A stretch of DNA of 64,000 nucleotides, taken from Actinomadura graeca (GTDB taxonomy: Bacteria > Actinomycetota > Actinomycetes > Streptosporangiales > Streptosporangiaceae). The translations under genes and the position numbers were made by a program. Each line of letters starts with the position of its first letter. Position 1 is the first letter of the stretch. The stretch is taken from assembly GCF_019175365.1 (NCBI RefSeq), contig NZ_CP059572.1:2542001-2606000 (forward strand), written 5' to 3'. The notes below the pieces were generated by a model, which was given only the letters and a program-made list of their open reading frames with translations, was not told the DNA's origin and did no database searches. This document shows positions 34,801 to 49,800 of this stretch, in pieces.

Positions 34801-37800
34801 GGAACAGCGGGTGCCGCGCCATCGACCGGGACGGCGCCAGCTCCTCCACCAGCCGCTCGAACGGGACGTCCTGATGCGCCAGCGCGCCCAGGCTCATCTC
34901 ACGCACGCGGGCGACGACCTGCCGGAAGTCCGGGTCGCCGGACAGGTCCGTCCGGATCACCAGCGTGTTGATGAAGAAGCCGACCAGGTCGTCCAGGGCC
35001 TCGTCGGAGCGTCCGGCGACGCCCGATCCGATCGGGATGTCGGTTCCCGCGCCGAGGCGCGACAGCGTCACCGCGAGCGCGGCCTGCAACACCATGAACG
35101 TCGTCGCGCCCTCGGCCCGCGCCAGCGCCACCAGCCGCCCATGCACCTCGGCGGGCACACGCAACGGCGCGGCATACCCGACGTGGCCTGCGAGCGCCGG
35201 GCGGGGACGGTCGGTCGGCAGCGTCAGCTCCTCCGGCGCACCCGCCAGCGTCTGCCGCCAGTAGGCGAGCTGGGCCGACAGCAGGCTCTCGGGATCGGAT
35301 TCCTCGCCGAGCAGCTCGCGCTGCCACAGCGCATAGTCGGCGTACTGGACGGGCAACGGCTCCCACTCCGGAGCCCGGCCCTGGAGCCGCGCCGCATACG
35401 CCGTGGACAGATCGCGTCCCAGCGGAGCCATCGACGAACCGTCACTGGCGATGTGGTGCATCACGACCACGAGCGTCTGATCGTCCGCCCCCGTCTGGAA
35501 CAGCCACGCCCGGATCGGCACCTCGGCCGACAGGTCGAACGGACGGCGTTTCGCCTCCTCCACCGCGTCCGCGAGCCCCGCCAGGTCCACCTGGGACACC
35601 TGGAGGTCCCATTCCACATCCTCGGGGTCGAGGATCCGCTGGAAGGGCCTCCCGTCCACCGACGGGAAGACGGTGCGCAGCGACTCGTGGCGGCCGATCA
35701 CGTCGCGCAGCGCGGCGGTCAGCGCCTCGACGTCCACGCCCGAGAGCCGGATCGGCATCGGGATGTTGTAGGCGGGGTTCGGCCCCTGCAACTGGCTGAG
35801 GAACCACAGCCGCCACTGCGCGAACGACAGCGGCACCCGCTCCGGACGGGGCCGGGCCCGCAGCGCCGGACGTGCCCGGTCTCCTCCGTTCTCGGCCAGG
35901 TGCGCGGCCAGGCCCGCGACCGTCGGAAGCTCGAACAGCGTCCTGACCTCGACCTCGACACCGAGGACGGACCTGATGCGCGCCACCAGCCGCGCCGCGA
36001 GGAGCGAGTGGCCGCCGAGATCGAAGAAACCGTCGTCCACGCCCACCGACTCCAGCTTCAGCACGTCGGCGAACGCCGCGCAGAGGATCTCCTCCTGCGG
36101 CGTCGACGGGCCCCGGCCCGTCCCGGCGCCGGCGGTGTACTCGGGGGCGGGCAGGGCCTTGCGGTCGAGCTTGCCGCTGACCGTCAGCGGCAGCTCGTCC
36201 AGGGCCACCACGGCGGCGGGCACCATGTACTCGGGCAGGCGCTCACCTGCGAACTCCCTGAGCCCGGACGTGTCGACGTCGGCGGGGGTGACATAGGCGA
36301 CAAGCCGCCTGTCCCCCTGGGTGTCCTCCCGGGCGACCACCGCCGCCTGCGCGACGTCCGGGTGGGTCCGCAGGGCGATCTCGATCTCACCCGGCTCGAT
36401 GCGGAAGCCGCGGATCTTCACCTGGTCGTCGGCGCGCCCGGCGAACAGCAATCGGCCGTCCGGAGTCCATTTGGCCAGGTCACCGGTCCGGTACATACGC
36501 TCACCCGGCGACGCACCCCACGGGCACGCCACGAACCGCTCACCCGTCAGGGCAGGCCGCCCGACATAGCCACGGGCCACTCCTGCACCGGTTACGTACA
36601 GTTCGCCCACTACGCCGACGGGCACGGGGGTCAACGCCCCGTCCAGGACGAACACGCGCGTGTTGGCCATCGGCGTGCCGATCGTCGGGGCATCCCCGGC
36701 CACCAGTGGCGCCGACATCGACGCGCACACCGTCGTCTCCGTCGGCCCATAGGCGTTGATCAGACGACGGCCCGGCGCCCACACCTCCACCAGACCCGCG
36801 TCCAGGGCTTCACCCGCCGACACCAGCGTCTGCACAGACGTCAGATCGTCGGCTTCGAGAGCCGTGAGCACCGCCGGGGGCAGCGTCGCGTGCGTCACGC
36901 CCTGGCCCGTCACCACGTTCGCCAGTCCGGCACCCGGGATCAGCTCGTCCGCCGAGGCCATCACCAGGGTCACACCCGAGCACAGCGTGACCAGAACCTC
37001 GGACACCGCCGCGTCGAACCCCGCCGACGCGAACTGCAACACCCGCGAACCCGGCCCCACCTCGAAACGCTCGCCCTGCGCCGCGACCAGGTTCACCACG
37101 CCGCCATGCGGCACCGCCACCCCCTTGGGCGTACCGGTCGAACCCGACGTGTAGATGACGTAGGCCAGGCCCGCCGGATCCACCGCCACTCCTGGCGACG
37201 CATCCGGGTACGCGGCGATCTGCTCCTGCACCTGCGGGCCGTCCACCGCGACCGGGAGCACGCCTCGCAACGGCAGCTCGTCCAGGACGTCCCGGGTCCC
37301 CAGCACCACCAGCGTGCGGCTGTCGTCCAGCATGAACCCGACCCGCTCGGCAGGAAGCCGCTCATCGACCGGCAGATACGCCGCGCCCGCTTTCAGGACG
37401 CCCATGAGCGCCGCCACCAGATCCAGGCCGCGCGGCATGCACAGCCCCACGACCGACTCCGCGCCCACGCCGAGCCCACGCAGGTAACCGGCGAGCCGGT
37501 TCGCGCGAGCGTCCAGATCGGCGAAGGTCAGCTCGACGCCGTCGCCCACCACGGCCACCGCATCCGGAGCCTCCGCCACCCGCCGCTCGAACACGTCGAG
37601 GACGGTCGCGTCCGGCACGGCCGCCGCGGTGTCGTTCCAGCGGACGAGCACCTGGTCACGTTCCTGCCGGTCGAGCAGGTCCACCGCGTGCAGGGGGGTG
37701 CCGGGCGACGCGGTCACCACGTCCAGCACGCGGACGAACCAGCCCGCGAAGCGCGCGGCGGCCGGCGCGTCGAACAGGTCCGCCGCGACGGTCACCGATC

Positions 37801-40800
37801 CGCGCAGACCGGCCGGGCGCCCTTCGCGGTCGAACGCCTCCCCGACCATGATGTCCATGTCGGTCTTCACGACGGCCACCGTGGCGACGTCCAGGCCGGA
37901 CACGCCGCTCGCCCGCGTGCCGGGCAACTCCAGGGCCGCCCGTTCGACGTTCTGCAAGGTCAGCACGATCTGGAACAGCGGATGCCGGGCCATCGACCGC
38001 TCGGGCGCCAGCTCCTCCACCAGCCGCTCGAAGGGGACGTCCTGATGGGCGAGGGCGCCCAGGCTCGCCTCACGGACCCGTCCCAGCACCTGACGGAACT
38101 CCGGGTCACCCGACAGGTCCGTCCGGATCACCAGGGAGTTCAGGAAGAAGCCGACCAGATCGTCCAGCGCCTCATCGGTACGCCCCGCCACACCCGACCC
38201 GATCGGGATATCGGTCCCCGCACCCAGCCGCGACAGCGTCACCGCGAGCGCCGCCTGCACGATCATGAACGTCGTGGCGCCCTCGGCCCGGGACAGCTCC
38301 ACCAGCCGCCCGTGGATCTCGGCCGGAACCTGCAAGGGAGCGACGTGACCGCGATGGCCGGCCGCCGCAGGGCGCGGATGATCCGCCGGAAGCGCCAGTT
38401 CCTCCGGGATCCCGGACAGGGTCCGCCGCCAGTACTCCACCTGCGCCGACAGCAGACTCTCCGGGTCCGACTCCTCCCCCAGCAGCTCACGCTGCCACAA
38501 CGCATAGTCGGCGTACTGGACGGGCAACGGCTCCCACTCCGGAGCCCGCCCCTCAAGCCGCGCCGCATACGCCACCGACACGTCCCGGCCCAGCGGACCG
38601 CGCGACCAGCCGTCACTGGCGATGTGGTGCATGACCACCACCAGCACCTGCTCGTCCGTCCCGACCTGGAACAGCGACGCACGGATGGGCGCCTCCGCCG
38701 ACAGGTCGAAGGTGTGGCGCGACGCCTGCCTCACGGCCTCCACCACGTCCCCGGCGTCCATCTCCGAGACGTTCAGCTCCCAGTCCAGATCCTGGACGTC
38801 GAGGACGTGCTGGTACGGCTCGCCGTCCACGGATGGGAACACCGTCCGCAGCGACTCGTGGCGCCCGATCACATCGCGAAGGGCCGCGGCGAGCGCATCG
38901 GCGTCCGCCCCGGTCAGCCGGACGACGACGGGGATGTTGTAGGTGGCGCTCGGGCCCTCCAGCTGCGTCAGGAACCAGAGCCGCCGCTGCGCGAACGACA
39001 GCGGCACCCGCTCCGGGCGTTCCCCGGCCCGCAGCGCCGTCCGGGCCTGGACGGCATCCTGACCGGCGATGCGGGCCGCCAGCGCCGCCACCGTCGGCGC
39101 CTCGAACAGCGTCCGGATGTCCACCTCGACGCCGAGCGTGACCCGGATCCGGGACACCAGCTTCACCCCGAGCAGCGAGTGCCCACCGAGATCGAAGAAG
39201 CTGTCCTCGACTCCGACCGAGTCGAGCCCGAGCACGTGGGCGAACGCCCCGCAGAGGATCTCCTCTTGCGCCGTCGCCGGGCCGCGGCCCGTTCCGGCAC
39301 CGGTGCCCGCCGCATAGTCGGGGGCGGGAAGCGCCTTGCGGTCGAGTTTGCCGTTGGCGGTGAGAGGGAGTTCGGCGAGCGGGACGAGCGCGGCGGGGAT
39401 CATGTGGTCGGGCAGCCGCCGGGCGAGGAACTCCCGCAGGTCCGCGACGTCGGCCGGGTTCTCCGCTTCCGGGATGAGGTAGGCGACCAGACGCTTGTCA
39501 CCCGGGGTGTCCTCGCGGGCGATGACGGCGCTGTGCGCCACACCCGGATGCGCCACCAAGGCGGCCTCGATCTCGCCGGGTTCGATACGGAACCCGCGGA
39601 TCTTCACCTGCTCGTCCGCGCGCCCGGCGAACACCAACCGGCCGTCCAACCCCCAGCGGGCCAGGTCACCGGTCCGGTACATCCGCTCCCCCGGCGCACC
39701 GAACGGGCACGCCACGAACCGCTCACCGGTCAACCCCGGACGGCCCACATAACCGCGCGCCACACCCGCACCGGCGACGTAGAGTTCCCCGATCACACCC
39801 GCCGGGACGGGGGCGAGCCCACCGTCCAGGACGAACAGCCGGGTGTTGGCGATCGGCGTGCCCACCGGGATGACACCGGACGCCACGTCCTGCGCGGTGA
39901 CCCGCGTCGTCGCCACCCCGATCGTGGTCTCGGTCGGACCGTAGTGATTGAACACACCCCGGTCACCGGCCGCCTCCACCAGCTCACCCACCCACTCCAC
40001 CGGAGCGGCCTCACCACCCAGCACCACCGACACCGCAGGCAGCACCCGCTCCACACCCGCCACAGCCGACAAGGCGACCAAATGCGACGGGACCACCTTG
40101 AACGCGTCGATCCGCTGACCCTCCACACAATCGGCCACGGCCTCGGGGTCGGTGACCGCGTCCGGATCGAGGATGTGCAGCCGTCCGCCTGTCGCCAGGC
40201 TGGCGAAGACCACCGTGTTGCCCAGGTCGGTCACCTGCGACTGCAACAGCACATACCGCGCACCCACAGCCGTCCACCCGAGCCGGGACGACACCGACGA
40301 CACATAGTTCGCCAGAGAACCTTGCGTCACCGCCACACCCTTCGGCGTCCCCGACGACCCAGACGTGTACATCACATACGCCAGCCCCGACGAAGCCACT
40401 ACCTGCTCCGGCGCCGAGACGGGCATGGCCTCGATCAACGCGACCATCGCCGGGTGATCGACGGCCACCAGCCGGACCCGCCCGGCGGGCAGGTCGTCCA
40501 GGACGTCCTGGGTTCCCAGGACCACTTGGGTGCGGCTGTCGGCGAGCATGAACGCCAGCCGTTCGGCCGGGAGACGGCCGTCGATCGGCAGGTATGCCGC
40601 GCCCGCTTTCCACACCCCGAGGATCGCCGCCACCATCTGCGCACCACGCGGAAGGCACAACCCGACCACCGACTCCGCGCCCATGCCCAGGCCGCGCAGG
40701 TAGGCCGCCAGCCGGTCGGCCTGCGCGTCCAGCTGCGCGTAGGTCGTCTCGTCCCCGTCGGCGGCCAGCGCCACCGCGTCGGGGGCGGCCACGACGCGCT

Positions 40801-43800
40801 GCCCGAACAGTTCGAGGACGGTGGGGCTCGCCGTGCCGGTCTCGGTGTCGTTCCATTCGAGGAGGATCTGGTCGCGCTCGCGCGGGTCCAGCACGTCCAC
40901 CGCGTGCAGGACGAGGTCCGGGTCCATCGCCACCGAGTCCAGGACGCGTTCGAACCAGCCCGCGATGCGGCGGGCGGCGGGCGCGTCGAACAGGTCCGCG
41001 GCAGCCGTCACCGACCCGCGCACTCCTGCGGCGCGGCCCTGGTCGTCGAAGACCTCCTCGGCGGCCACGTACAGGTCGAACTTGGCGGGAGTCAGCGCCG
41101 GGCCGCGACCGCCCATGCCATCCCCCGACTCCGCACCCGCACCCGCACCCGCGCCAACTTGCACGCCCGGGAGGTCCAGTGCGGCGTCACCGGTGTTCTG
41201 CATGGTGAGCACCACCTGGACCAGCGGGTGCCGCGCCATCGACCGGGACGGCGCCAGCTCCTCCACCAGCCGCTCGAACGGGACGTCCTGATGCGCCAGC
41301 GCGCCCAGGCCCGCCTCGCGGACCCGTCCCAGCACCTGCCGGAATCCCGGGTCACCGGACAGGTCCGTCCGGATCACCAGCGTGTTCAGGAAGAAGCCGA
41401 CCAGGTCGTCGAGCGCCTCGTCGGTGCGGCCCGCGATCGGCGAGCCGATCGGGATGTCGGTTCCCGCTCCGAGCCGCGACAGCGTGACCGCGAGCGCGGC
41501 CTGCAACACCATGAACGTCGTCGCGCCCTCGGCCCGCGCCAGCGCCACCAGCCGCCCATGCACCTCGGCGGGCACGCGCAGCGGCGCGGCGTATCCGACG
41601 TGGCCGGACGTGGCGGGGCGCGGACGGTCCGCCGGGAGCGTCAGTTCCTCGGGCGCTCCGGCGAGGGTCCGGCGCCAGTACTCCATCTGCGCCGACAGCA
41701 GGCTGTCCGGATCGGTCTCCTCGCCCAGCAGCTCGCGCTGCCACAGCGCATAGTCGGCGTACTGGACGGGCAACGGCTCCCACTCCGGAGCCCGCCCCTG
41801 AAGCCGCGCCGCATACGCCGCGGACACGTCCCGGCCCATTGGGACCATCGACGAGCCGTCGCTGGCGATGTGGTGCATCACCACCATGAGCACCTGGTCG
41901 TCCGACCCGGTCTGGAGCAGCCACGCCCGGATCGGCATTTCGGCCGACAGGTCGAACGGGTACCGCGCGGCCTCCGTCACGGCCTCCGCCAGTCCCCCGT
42001 CCTCCACGTGGCGCACCTCAAGGTCCCAGTCCAGCTCGTGAGGGTCGAGGACGCGCTGGTAGGGCTCGCCGTCCACGGACGGGAAGACGGTCCGCAGCGA
42101 CTCGTGGCGCTCGATCACGTCCCGCAGCGCCGCACGCAGCGCCGCGACGTCCACACCGGTCAGCCGGATCGGCATCGGGAGGTTGTAGGCGGGGTTCGGC
42201 CCTTGCAGCTGGCCGAGGAACCACAGGCGGCGTTGCGCGAACGACAGCGGCACCCGTTCCGGGCGGGTGCCCGCGCGGAGCGCCGGACGGGTCCGCCCCG
42301 GCGCCGTCCCCTCCAGGAGGACGGCCAGAGCGGCGACCGTCGGCGCCTCGAACAGCGCCCGGACCTCGATCTCCACGCCCAGCGCGGACCTGATCCGCGA
42401 CACCAGCCGGACCGCCAGCAGCGAGTGCCCGCCCAACTCGAAGAAGCTGTCGTCGACGCCCACCGACTCCAGGCCGAGCACGCTGGCGAACGCCGCGCAC
42501 AGGGCGTGTTCGCGTGCGGTCGCCGGGGCCCGGCCCTCCTTGGCGCCGGAGGCGTAGTCGGGGGCGGGCAGTGCCCGGCGGTCGAGTTTGCCGCTGGCCG
42601 CCAGCGGCAGCTCGGCCAAGGTGACCACCGCCGCCGGGACCATGTACGCCGGCAGCCGCCCGGCCAGGAAGGCCCGCAGCCCGGCGGTGTCTACGGCCGC
42701 CAGCCCGGCGGTGTCGACGGCCGCGCCAGTGCCCGGGGGCGTCGCGGCAGGGGTGACGTAGGCGACGAGGCGCTTGTCTCCCGGGGTGTCCTCGCGGGCG
42801 GCCACCGCCGCCTGCGCGACGTCCGGATGGGTCCGCAGGACGGCCTCGATCTCGCCGGGCTCGATGCGGAAGCCGCGGATCTTCACCTGGTCGTCGGCGC
42901 GCCCGGCGAACATGAGCGTGCCGTCCCGCGTCCATTTGGCCAGGTCACCGGTCCGGTACATCCGCTCGCCCGGCGACGAACCCCACGGGCACGCCACGAA
43001 CCGCTCACCCGTCAGGGACGGTCGGCCCACGTATCCGCGGGCCACACCCGCGCCCGCGACATACAGTTCGCCCACCGCGCCGACCGGGGCGGGGGTCAAC
43101 GCCCCGTCCAGGACGAACACGCGGGTGTTGGCCATCGGCGTGCCGATCGTCGGGGCGTCCCCGGCGGCCAGCGGCGCGGACAGCGACGTGGACACGGTCG
43201 TCTCCGTCGGGCCATAGCCATTGATCAGGCGACGGCCCGGCGCCCACGCCTCCACCAGGCCGGCGTCCAGGGCCTCGCCCGCCGACACCAGCGTGGACAC
43301 CGACCTGAGATCGTCGGCGCCGAGCGCGGACAGCACCGCCGGGGGGAGCGTCGCGTGCGTCACTCCGTGGCCGGCGACCAGGTCCACGAGGCCCGCGCCC
43401 GGAGTCAGGTCGTCCGCCGACGCCGTCACCAGGGTCGCGCCCGAGCACAGCGGCACCAGCATCTCGGGCACCGCCGCGTCGAAGCTGACGGACGCGAACT
43501 GCAACAGCCGCGCCCCCGGCCCTGTCGCGAAGTGCCGTGAAAGCGCCGACACCATGTTCACCACGCCGCCGTGCGTGACCGCCACGCCCTTGGGCGTCCC
43601 GGTCGAACCCGACGTGTAGATGACGTAGGCCAGGCTCGCCGGATCCACCGCGATTCCCGGGGACGTATCCGGGCAGGCGGCGATCTGCTCGTGGACCCCC
43701 GGGTCGTCCATCGCCACCGGACGCGCGCCGTGCGGCGGCAGCTCGCCCAGGACGTCACGGGTCCCCAGCACCACCAGCGTGCGGCAGTCGTCCAGCATGA

Positions 43801-46800
43801 ACGCGATCCGCTCGGCGGGCAGCCGCTCGTCGATCGGCAGATACGCCGCGCCCGCCTTGAGCACGCCCAGGACCGCCGCCACCAAGTCCACGCCGCGCGG
43901 CAGGCACAGCCCCACGACCGACTCCGCGCCGACGCCGAGCCCACGCAGGTAACCGGCCAGCCGGTTCGCACGAGCGTCCAGATCGGCGTAGGTCGACTCG
44001 ACGCCGTCGCCCACCACCGCCACCGCATCCGGGGTGGCCGTCACCTGCCGCTCGAACAGCCGCACGACCGAGATCTCCGGAAGCGCGGTGCCGGTGTCGT
44101 TCCATTCGACGAGCACCTGGTCGCGTTCGCGCGGGTCCAGCACGTCCACGGCGTGCAGGACGAGGTCCGGGGCGGCGGTCACCATGTCCAGCACGCGGAC
44201 GAACCGGTCCGCGATCGTGACGGCGGCCGGGGCGTCGAACAGGTCGGCGGCGACCGTGACCGCCCCGCGCAGGCCCGCCGGACGGCCGTCGTGGTCGAAC
44301 ACCTCCCCGATCATCACGTCCATGTCGGTCTTCACCGGGGTCGCGGCGGCGCCGCCTCCAGAGGAGGCGACTCCCGCGCGCACGCCGGGCAGCTCCAGCG
44401 CCGCGCGCTCGATGTTCTGCAGGGTGAGGACGACCTGGAACAGCGGATGCCGCGCCATCGACCGCTCGGGCGCCAGCTCCTCCACCAGCCGCTCGAACGG
44501 CACGTCCTGATGGGCCATCGCGCCCAGGCTCGCCTCGCGCACCCGTCCCAGGACCTGCCGGAACTCCGGATCGCCGGACAGGTCGGTGCGGATGACCAGG
44601 GTGTTGATGAAGAAGCCGACCAGGTCGTCCAGCGCCTCGTCGGTACGTCCGGCGACACCCGACCCGATCGGGATGTCGGTTCCGGCGCCGAGCCGCGACA
44701 GGGTGACCGCGAGGGCGGCCTGCAACACCATGAACGTCGTGGCGCCCTCTGCCTGAGCCAGCTCCGCCACCCGCTCGTGCACCTCGCCGGGCACCTCGAT
44801 GAGCGCGGGGTGCCCGAGATGTCCGGCCACCGCCGGGCGGGGACGGTCGGCCGGCAGCGTCAGCTCCTCCGGCGCTCCGGCGAGGGTCCGCCGCCAGTAG
44901 GCGACCTGCGCCGACAGCAGGCTCTCCGGATCGGACTCTTCGCCGAGCAGCTCGCGTTGCCACAGCGCATAGTCGGCGTACTGGACGGGCAATGGCTCCC
45001 ACTCCGGAGCCCGCCCCTGAAGCCGCGCCGCATACGCCACCGACAGATCCCGGCCCATCGGCACCATCGACCAGCCGTCACTGGCGATGTGGTGCATCAC
45101 CACCAGCAGCACCTGCTCGTCCGCACCGGCCTGGAACAGCCACGCACGGATCGGCACCTCGGCCGACAGGTCGAAGGCGTGCCGCGACGCCCGGCCCACG
45201 GCCCCGGCCAGTTCCCCGGCCTCGACCGGGACGACCTCAAGGTCCCAGCGCAGGTCGTCCATGTCCACGATCAGCTGGTAGGGCTCGCCGTCCACGGACG
45301 GGAAGACCGTCCGCAGCGACTCGTGGCGCCCGATCACGTCACGCAACGCCGCCCGCAGCGCCGCGACGTCCACGCCCGGCAGGTTGATCGGCATCGGGAC
45401 GTTGTAGGTGGGGTTCGGTCCCTCCAGCTGGGCCAGGAACCAGAGCCGCCGCTGCGCGAACGACAACGGCACCCGCTCGGGACGCACGCGCGCCCGCAGC
45501 GCCGCACGCGCCCGTCCGACATCCGGCCCCGCCAGCCGCGCCGCCAAGCCCGCGACCGTCGGCGCCTCGAACAGCGCCCGGACCCCGATCTCCACGCCCA
45601 GCGCGGACCTGATCCGCGACACCAGCCGGACCGCCAGCAGCGAATGCCCGCCCAGCTGGAAGAAGCCGTCGTCCACGCCCACCGACTCCAGGCCCAGCAC
45701 CTGGGCGAACGCCGCGCACAGCGCCACCTCCTGGGGAGTGGACGGCGCCCGCCCCGCCCCCGCGCCGGTGGAGTAGTCGGGTGCGGGCAGGGCCCGGCGG
45801 TCGAGCTTGCCGCTGACCGTCAGAGGCAGCCCGTCCAGCGCCACGACGGCGGCGGGCACCATGTACTCGGGCAGCCGCCCGGCCGTGAACTCCCTGAGCC
45901 CGGACGTGTCGATGTCGTCAGGCGTGACGTAGGCGACGAGCCGCTTGTCTCCCGGAATGTCCTCGCGGGCGATTACCGCCGCCTGCGCGACGTCCGAGTG
46001 GCTTCGCAGGACGACCTCGACCTCGCCCGGCTCGATGCGGAAGCCCCGGATCTTCACCTGGTCATCGGCGCGCCCGACGAACATCAACCGGCCGTCCCGC
46101 GTCCACCTGCCCAGGTCACCGGTCCGATACATACGCTCACCCGGCGACGCACCCCACGGGCACGCCACGAACCGCTCCCCCGTCAGGACCGACCGTCCCA
46201 CATACCCCCGGGCCACGCCGCCACCCGCCACATACAGCTCACCCACCACACCGACAGGAGCCGGATTGAGGGCGTCGTCCAGGACGAACACACGCGTGTT
46301 CACCATCGGCGTGCCGATCACCGGATCATCCCCGGCCACCAGCGGCGCCGACATCGACGCGCACACCGTCGTCTCCGTCGGACCATACGCATTGATCAGA
46401 CGACGACCCGGCGCCCACACCCCCACCAGACCCGCATCCAAAGCCTCACCCGCCGACACCAGCGTCTCCACCGAACCCAGATCCGCCTCGTCCAACGCGC
46501 CCAGCACCGCAGGCGGCAGCGTCGCATGCGTCACGCCCTGCCCGGCCACCACCCCCGCCAGCCCCGCACCCGGGATCAGCTCATCCGCCGACGCCAACAC
46601 CAGCGCCGCACCCGAGCACAACGTCACCAGAACCTCGGACACCGCCGCATCGAACCCCGCCGATGCGAACTGCAACACCCGCGAACCCCGCCCCACCTCG
46701 AAATGCCGCGACTGCCCGACCACCAGATTCACCACACCGCCATGCGTCACCCCCACACCCTTCGGCGTCCCCGTCGAACCCGACGTATAGATCACATACG

Positions 46801-49800
46801 CCAGACCCGACGGGTCCACCACGTCGGCGGCGGCCGTGCCGCACTGGCCGACGAGGGCCTCGATGGTCTCCGGGTCATCGACGGCGATCATCGGGACGTC
46901 CACGGGCGGGAGATGGTCCAGCGACTCGCGGGTCCCAAGCAGGAGCCGGGCACGGCTGTCGGCCAGCATGAACCCGATCCGCTCCGCCGGGTGGCGCATG
47001 TCGATCGGCAGGTACGCGGCGCCCGCCTTCAGCACCCCCAAGATCGCCGCCACCAGGCCCGCGCCACGCGGCAGGCACAGCCCCACGACCGACTCCGCGC
47101 CGACGCCCAGGCCGCGCAGGTGACCGGCCAGACGGCTCGCCGCCGCGTCCAGCTCCGCGTAGGTCGTCGCGGTCTCGCCGACCAGCACCGCCACCGTGTC
47201 CGGGGCCTCCGCCACCTGCCGCGCGAAGAGGTCGAGCACCGTCGCCGCGGGCAATGCGGCGGCGGTGTCGTTCCAGGCGACGAGCAGCCGCTCGCGCTCC
47301 TCGGCGTCGAGCAGGTCCACCGCGCGTAGGGCGATGTCGGGGGCGGCGGTGACCTCGTCCAGGACCTGGACGAACCAGTCGGCGATCCGCTCCGCCACGG
47401 GTGCGTCGAAAAGATCGGCGGAGGCGGTCACCGATCCGCGCAGTCCCGCCGGGCGGCCCCGATCGTCGAACACCTCTCCGACGATCACGTCGAGGTCGGT
47501 CTTCACCGACGCGGCCACGGTGGCGCCGGGGGCGGTGTCGGGGGCGGCTCCCATGCGTGCGCCGGGCACGTCCAGCACCGTGCGCTCGACGTTCTGCAAG
47601 GTGAGCATCACCTGGAACAGCGGATGGCGCGCCATCGCCCGCTCGGGCGCCAGCTCCTCCACCAGCCGCTCGAACGGGACGTCCTGATGCGCGAACGCGC
47701 TCAGGCTCGCCTCGCGGACCCGTCCCAGAATCTGCCGGAACCGCGGATCGCCGGACAGGTCGGTGCGGATGACCAGGGTGTTGATGAAGAAGCCGACCAG
47801 ATCGTCCAGCGCCTCGTCGGTACGGCCCGCCACACCCGACCCGATCGGGATGTCGGTTCCGGCGCCGAGACGTGACAGCGTCACCGCGAGCGCGGCTTGG
47901 ACGATCATGAACGTCGTGGCGCCCTCGGCCCGCGCCAGCTCGGCCACCCGCTCGTGGATCTCCGCCGGTATCCGCAACGGCACCGCGTGGCCACGGTGGC
48001 TCGCCACTGCGGGGCGTGGCCGGTCCGCGGGCAACGTCAGCTCTTCGGGCGCCCCGGACAGGGTCCGCCGCCAGTACTCCACCTGCGCCGACAGCAAGCT
48101 GTCAGGGTCGGTTTCCTCCCCCAGCAGCTCGCGCTGCCATAAGGCGTAATCGGCGTACTGGACGGGCAACGGTTCCCACTCGGGGGCCCGGCCCTGGAGC
48201 CGCGCCGCATACGCCACCGACACGTCCCGGGCCAGCGGGCCGCGCGACCAGCCGTCGCTGGCGATGTGGTGCATGACCACGACCAGCACCTGCTCGTCCG
48301 GCCGCCCGGCGTCCCCGGCTTCTTCGGTGTCCCCGGCCTGGAACAGCCATGCGCGGATCGGGATCTCCGCCGACAGGTCGAACTCGTACCGCCCGGCCTG
48401 TGCCACCGCCTCGGCCAGCTCCCCGGCCGCCACGCGGGACACTTCCAGGTCCCATTGAAGGTCACGCACGTCCGAGATGTGCTGGTGGGGTTCTCCGTCC
48501 ACGGACGGGAACACCGTGCGGAGCGACTCGTGGCGCCCGATCACATCCCGCAGGGCCGTGGCGAGGGCATCGGTGTCCACCTCGCCCGCCAGTCGGAGCA
48601 CGGCGGGGATGTTGTAGGTCGAAGACGGCCCTTCCAGTTGCGCGAGGAACCAGAGCCGCCGCTGCGCGAACGACAGCGGCACCCGCTCCGGACGCTCCAC
48701 CGCACGCAACGCGACCCGGGCCCGGTCCACATCGCCTAGGGCCAGACGGGCGGCCAGACCCGCCACCGTCGGCACCTCGAACAACGTCCGGACCTCGACC
48801 TCCACACCAAGCAACGACCTGATCCGCGACACCAGACGCACCGCCAGCAGCGAATGCCCACCCAACTCGAAGAAGCTGTCATCGACGCCCACCGAATCGA
48901 GGCCCAGGACATCGGCGAACGCCCCGCAAAGGATCTCCTCCTGCGCCGTCGACGGACCGCGGCCCGCCCCGGCCGCGGAGGCGTAGTCGGGGGCGGGCAG
49001 GGCCTTGCGGTCCAGCTTGCCGCTGGCGGTCAGGGGAAGCCCGGCGAGCACGACCACCGCGGCCGGGACCATGTACTCCGGCAGCCGTCCCGCCACGAAC
49101 TTGCGCAGGCCGCCGGTGTCGATGTCGGTTCCGGTTCGGGCGTCGGCGGGCACGATGTAGGCGACGAGGCGCCTGTCACCCGGGGTGTCCTCGCGGGCGA
49201 CCACGGCGGCCCGCGTGACGTCCGGGTGGGTGCGCAGGACGGTCTCGACCTCGCCCGGCTCGATGCGGAAGCCCCGGATCTTCACCTGATCGTCGGCGCG
49301 CCCGACGAACATCAACCGGCCGTCCGGAGTCCATTTGGCCAGGTCACCGGTCCGGTACATCCGCTCACCCGGCGACGCACCCCACGGGCACGCCACGAAC
49401 CGCCCACCCGTGAGGACGGGCTGACCCACGTAGCCGCGGGCCACCCCGTCACCGGCCACATACAGTTCGCCCGCCACGCCGACGGGCGCCGGGGTCAACG
49501 CCCCGTCCAGGATGTACACGCGGGTGTTGGCCATCGGTGTGCCGATCGTCGGGGCGTCCCCGGCGGCCAGCGGAGCCGACATCGACGCGCACACCGTCGT
49601 CTCCGTCGGGCCATACGCATTGATCAGACGACGGCCCGGCGCCCACACCTCCACCAGGCTCGCGTCCAGGGCCTCACCCGCCGACACCAGCGTCTCCAGC
49701 GACGGCACGGTGCCCGCGTCGAGCGCACTCAGCGCAGCCGGGGGCAGCGTCGCGTGCGTCACGCCCTGGCCGGTCACGACGTCCGCCAATCCGGCGCCCG

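Noticed and set aside
34523..43540. A 3005-codon open frame on the + strand opposite the NRPS, and similar long frames at 53201-57895 and 43571-47329
   Set aside because: They are mirror frames of a GC3-saturated gene; their translations are Arg/His/Gln/Pro-rich without domains, and they repeat with the NRPS modules.
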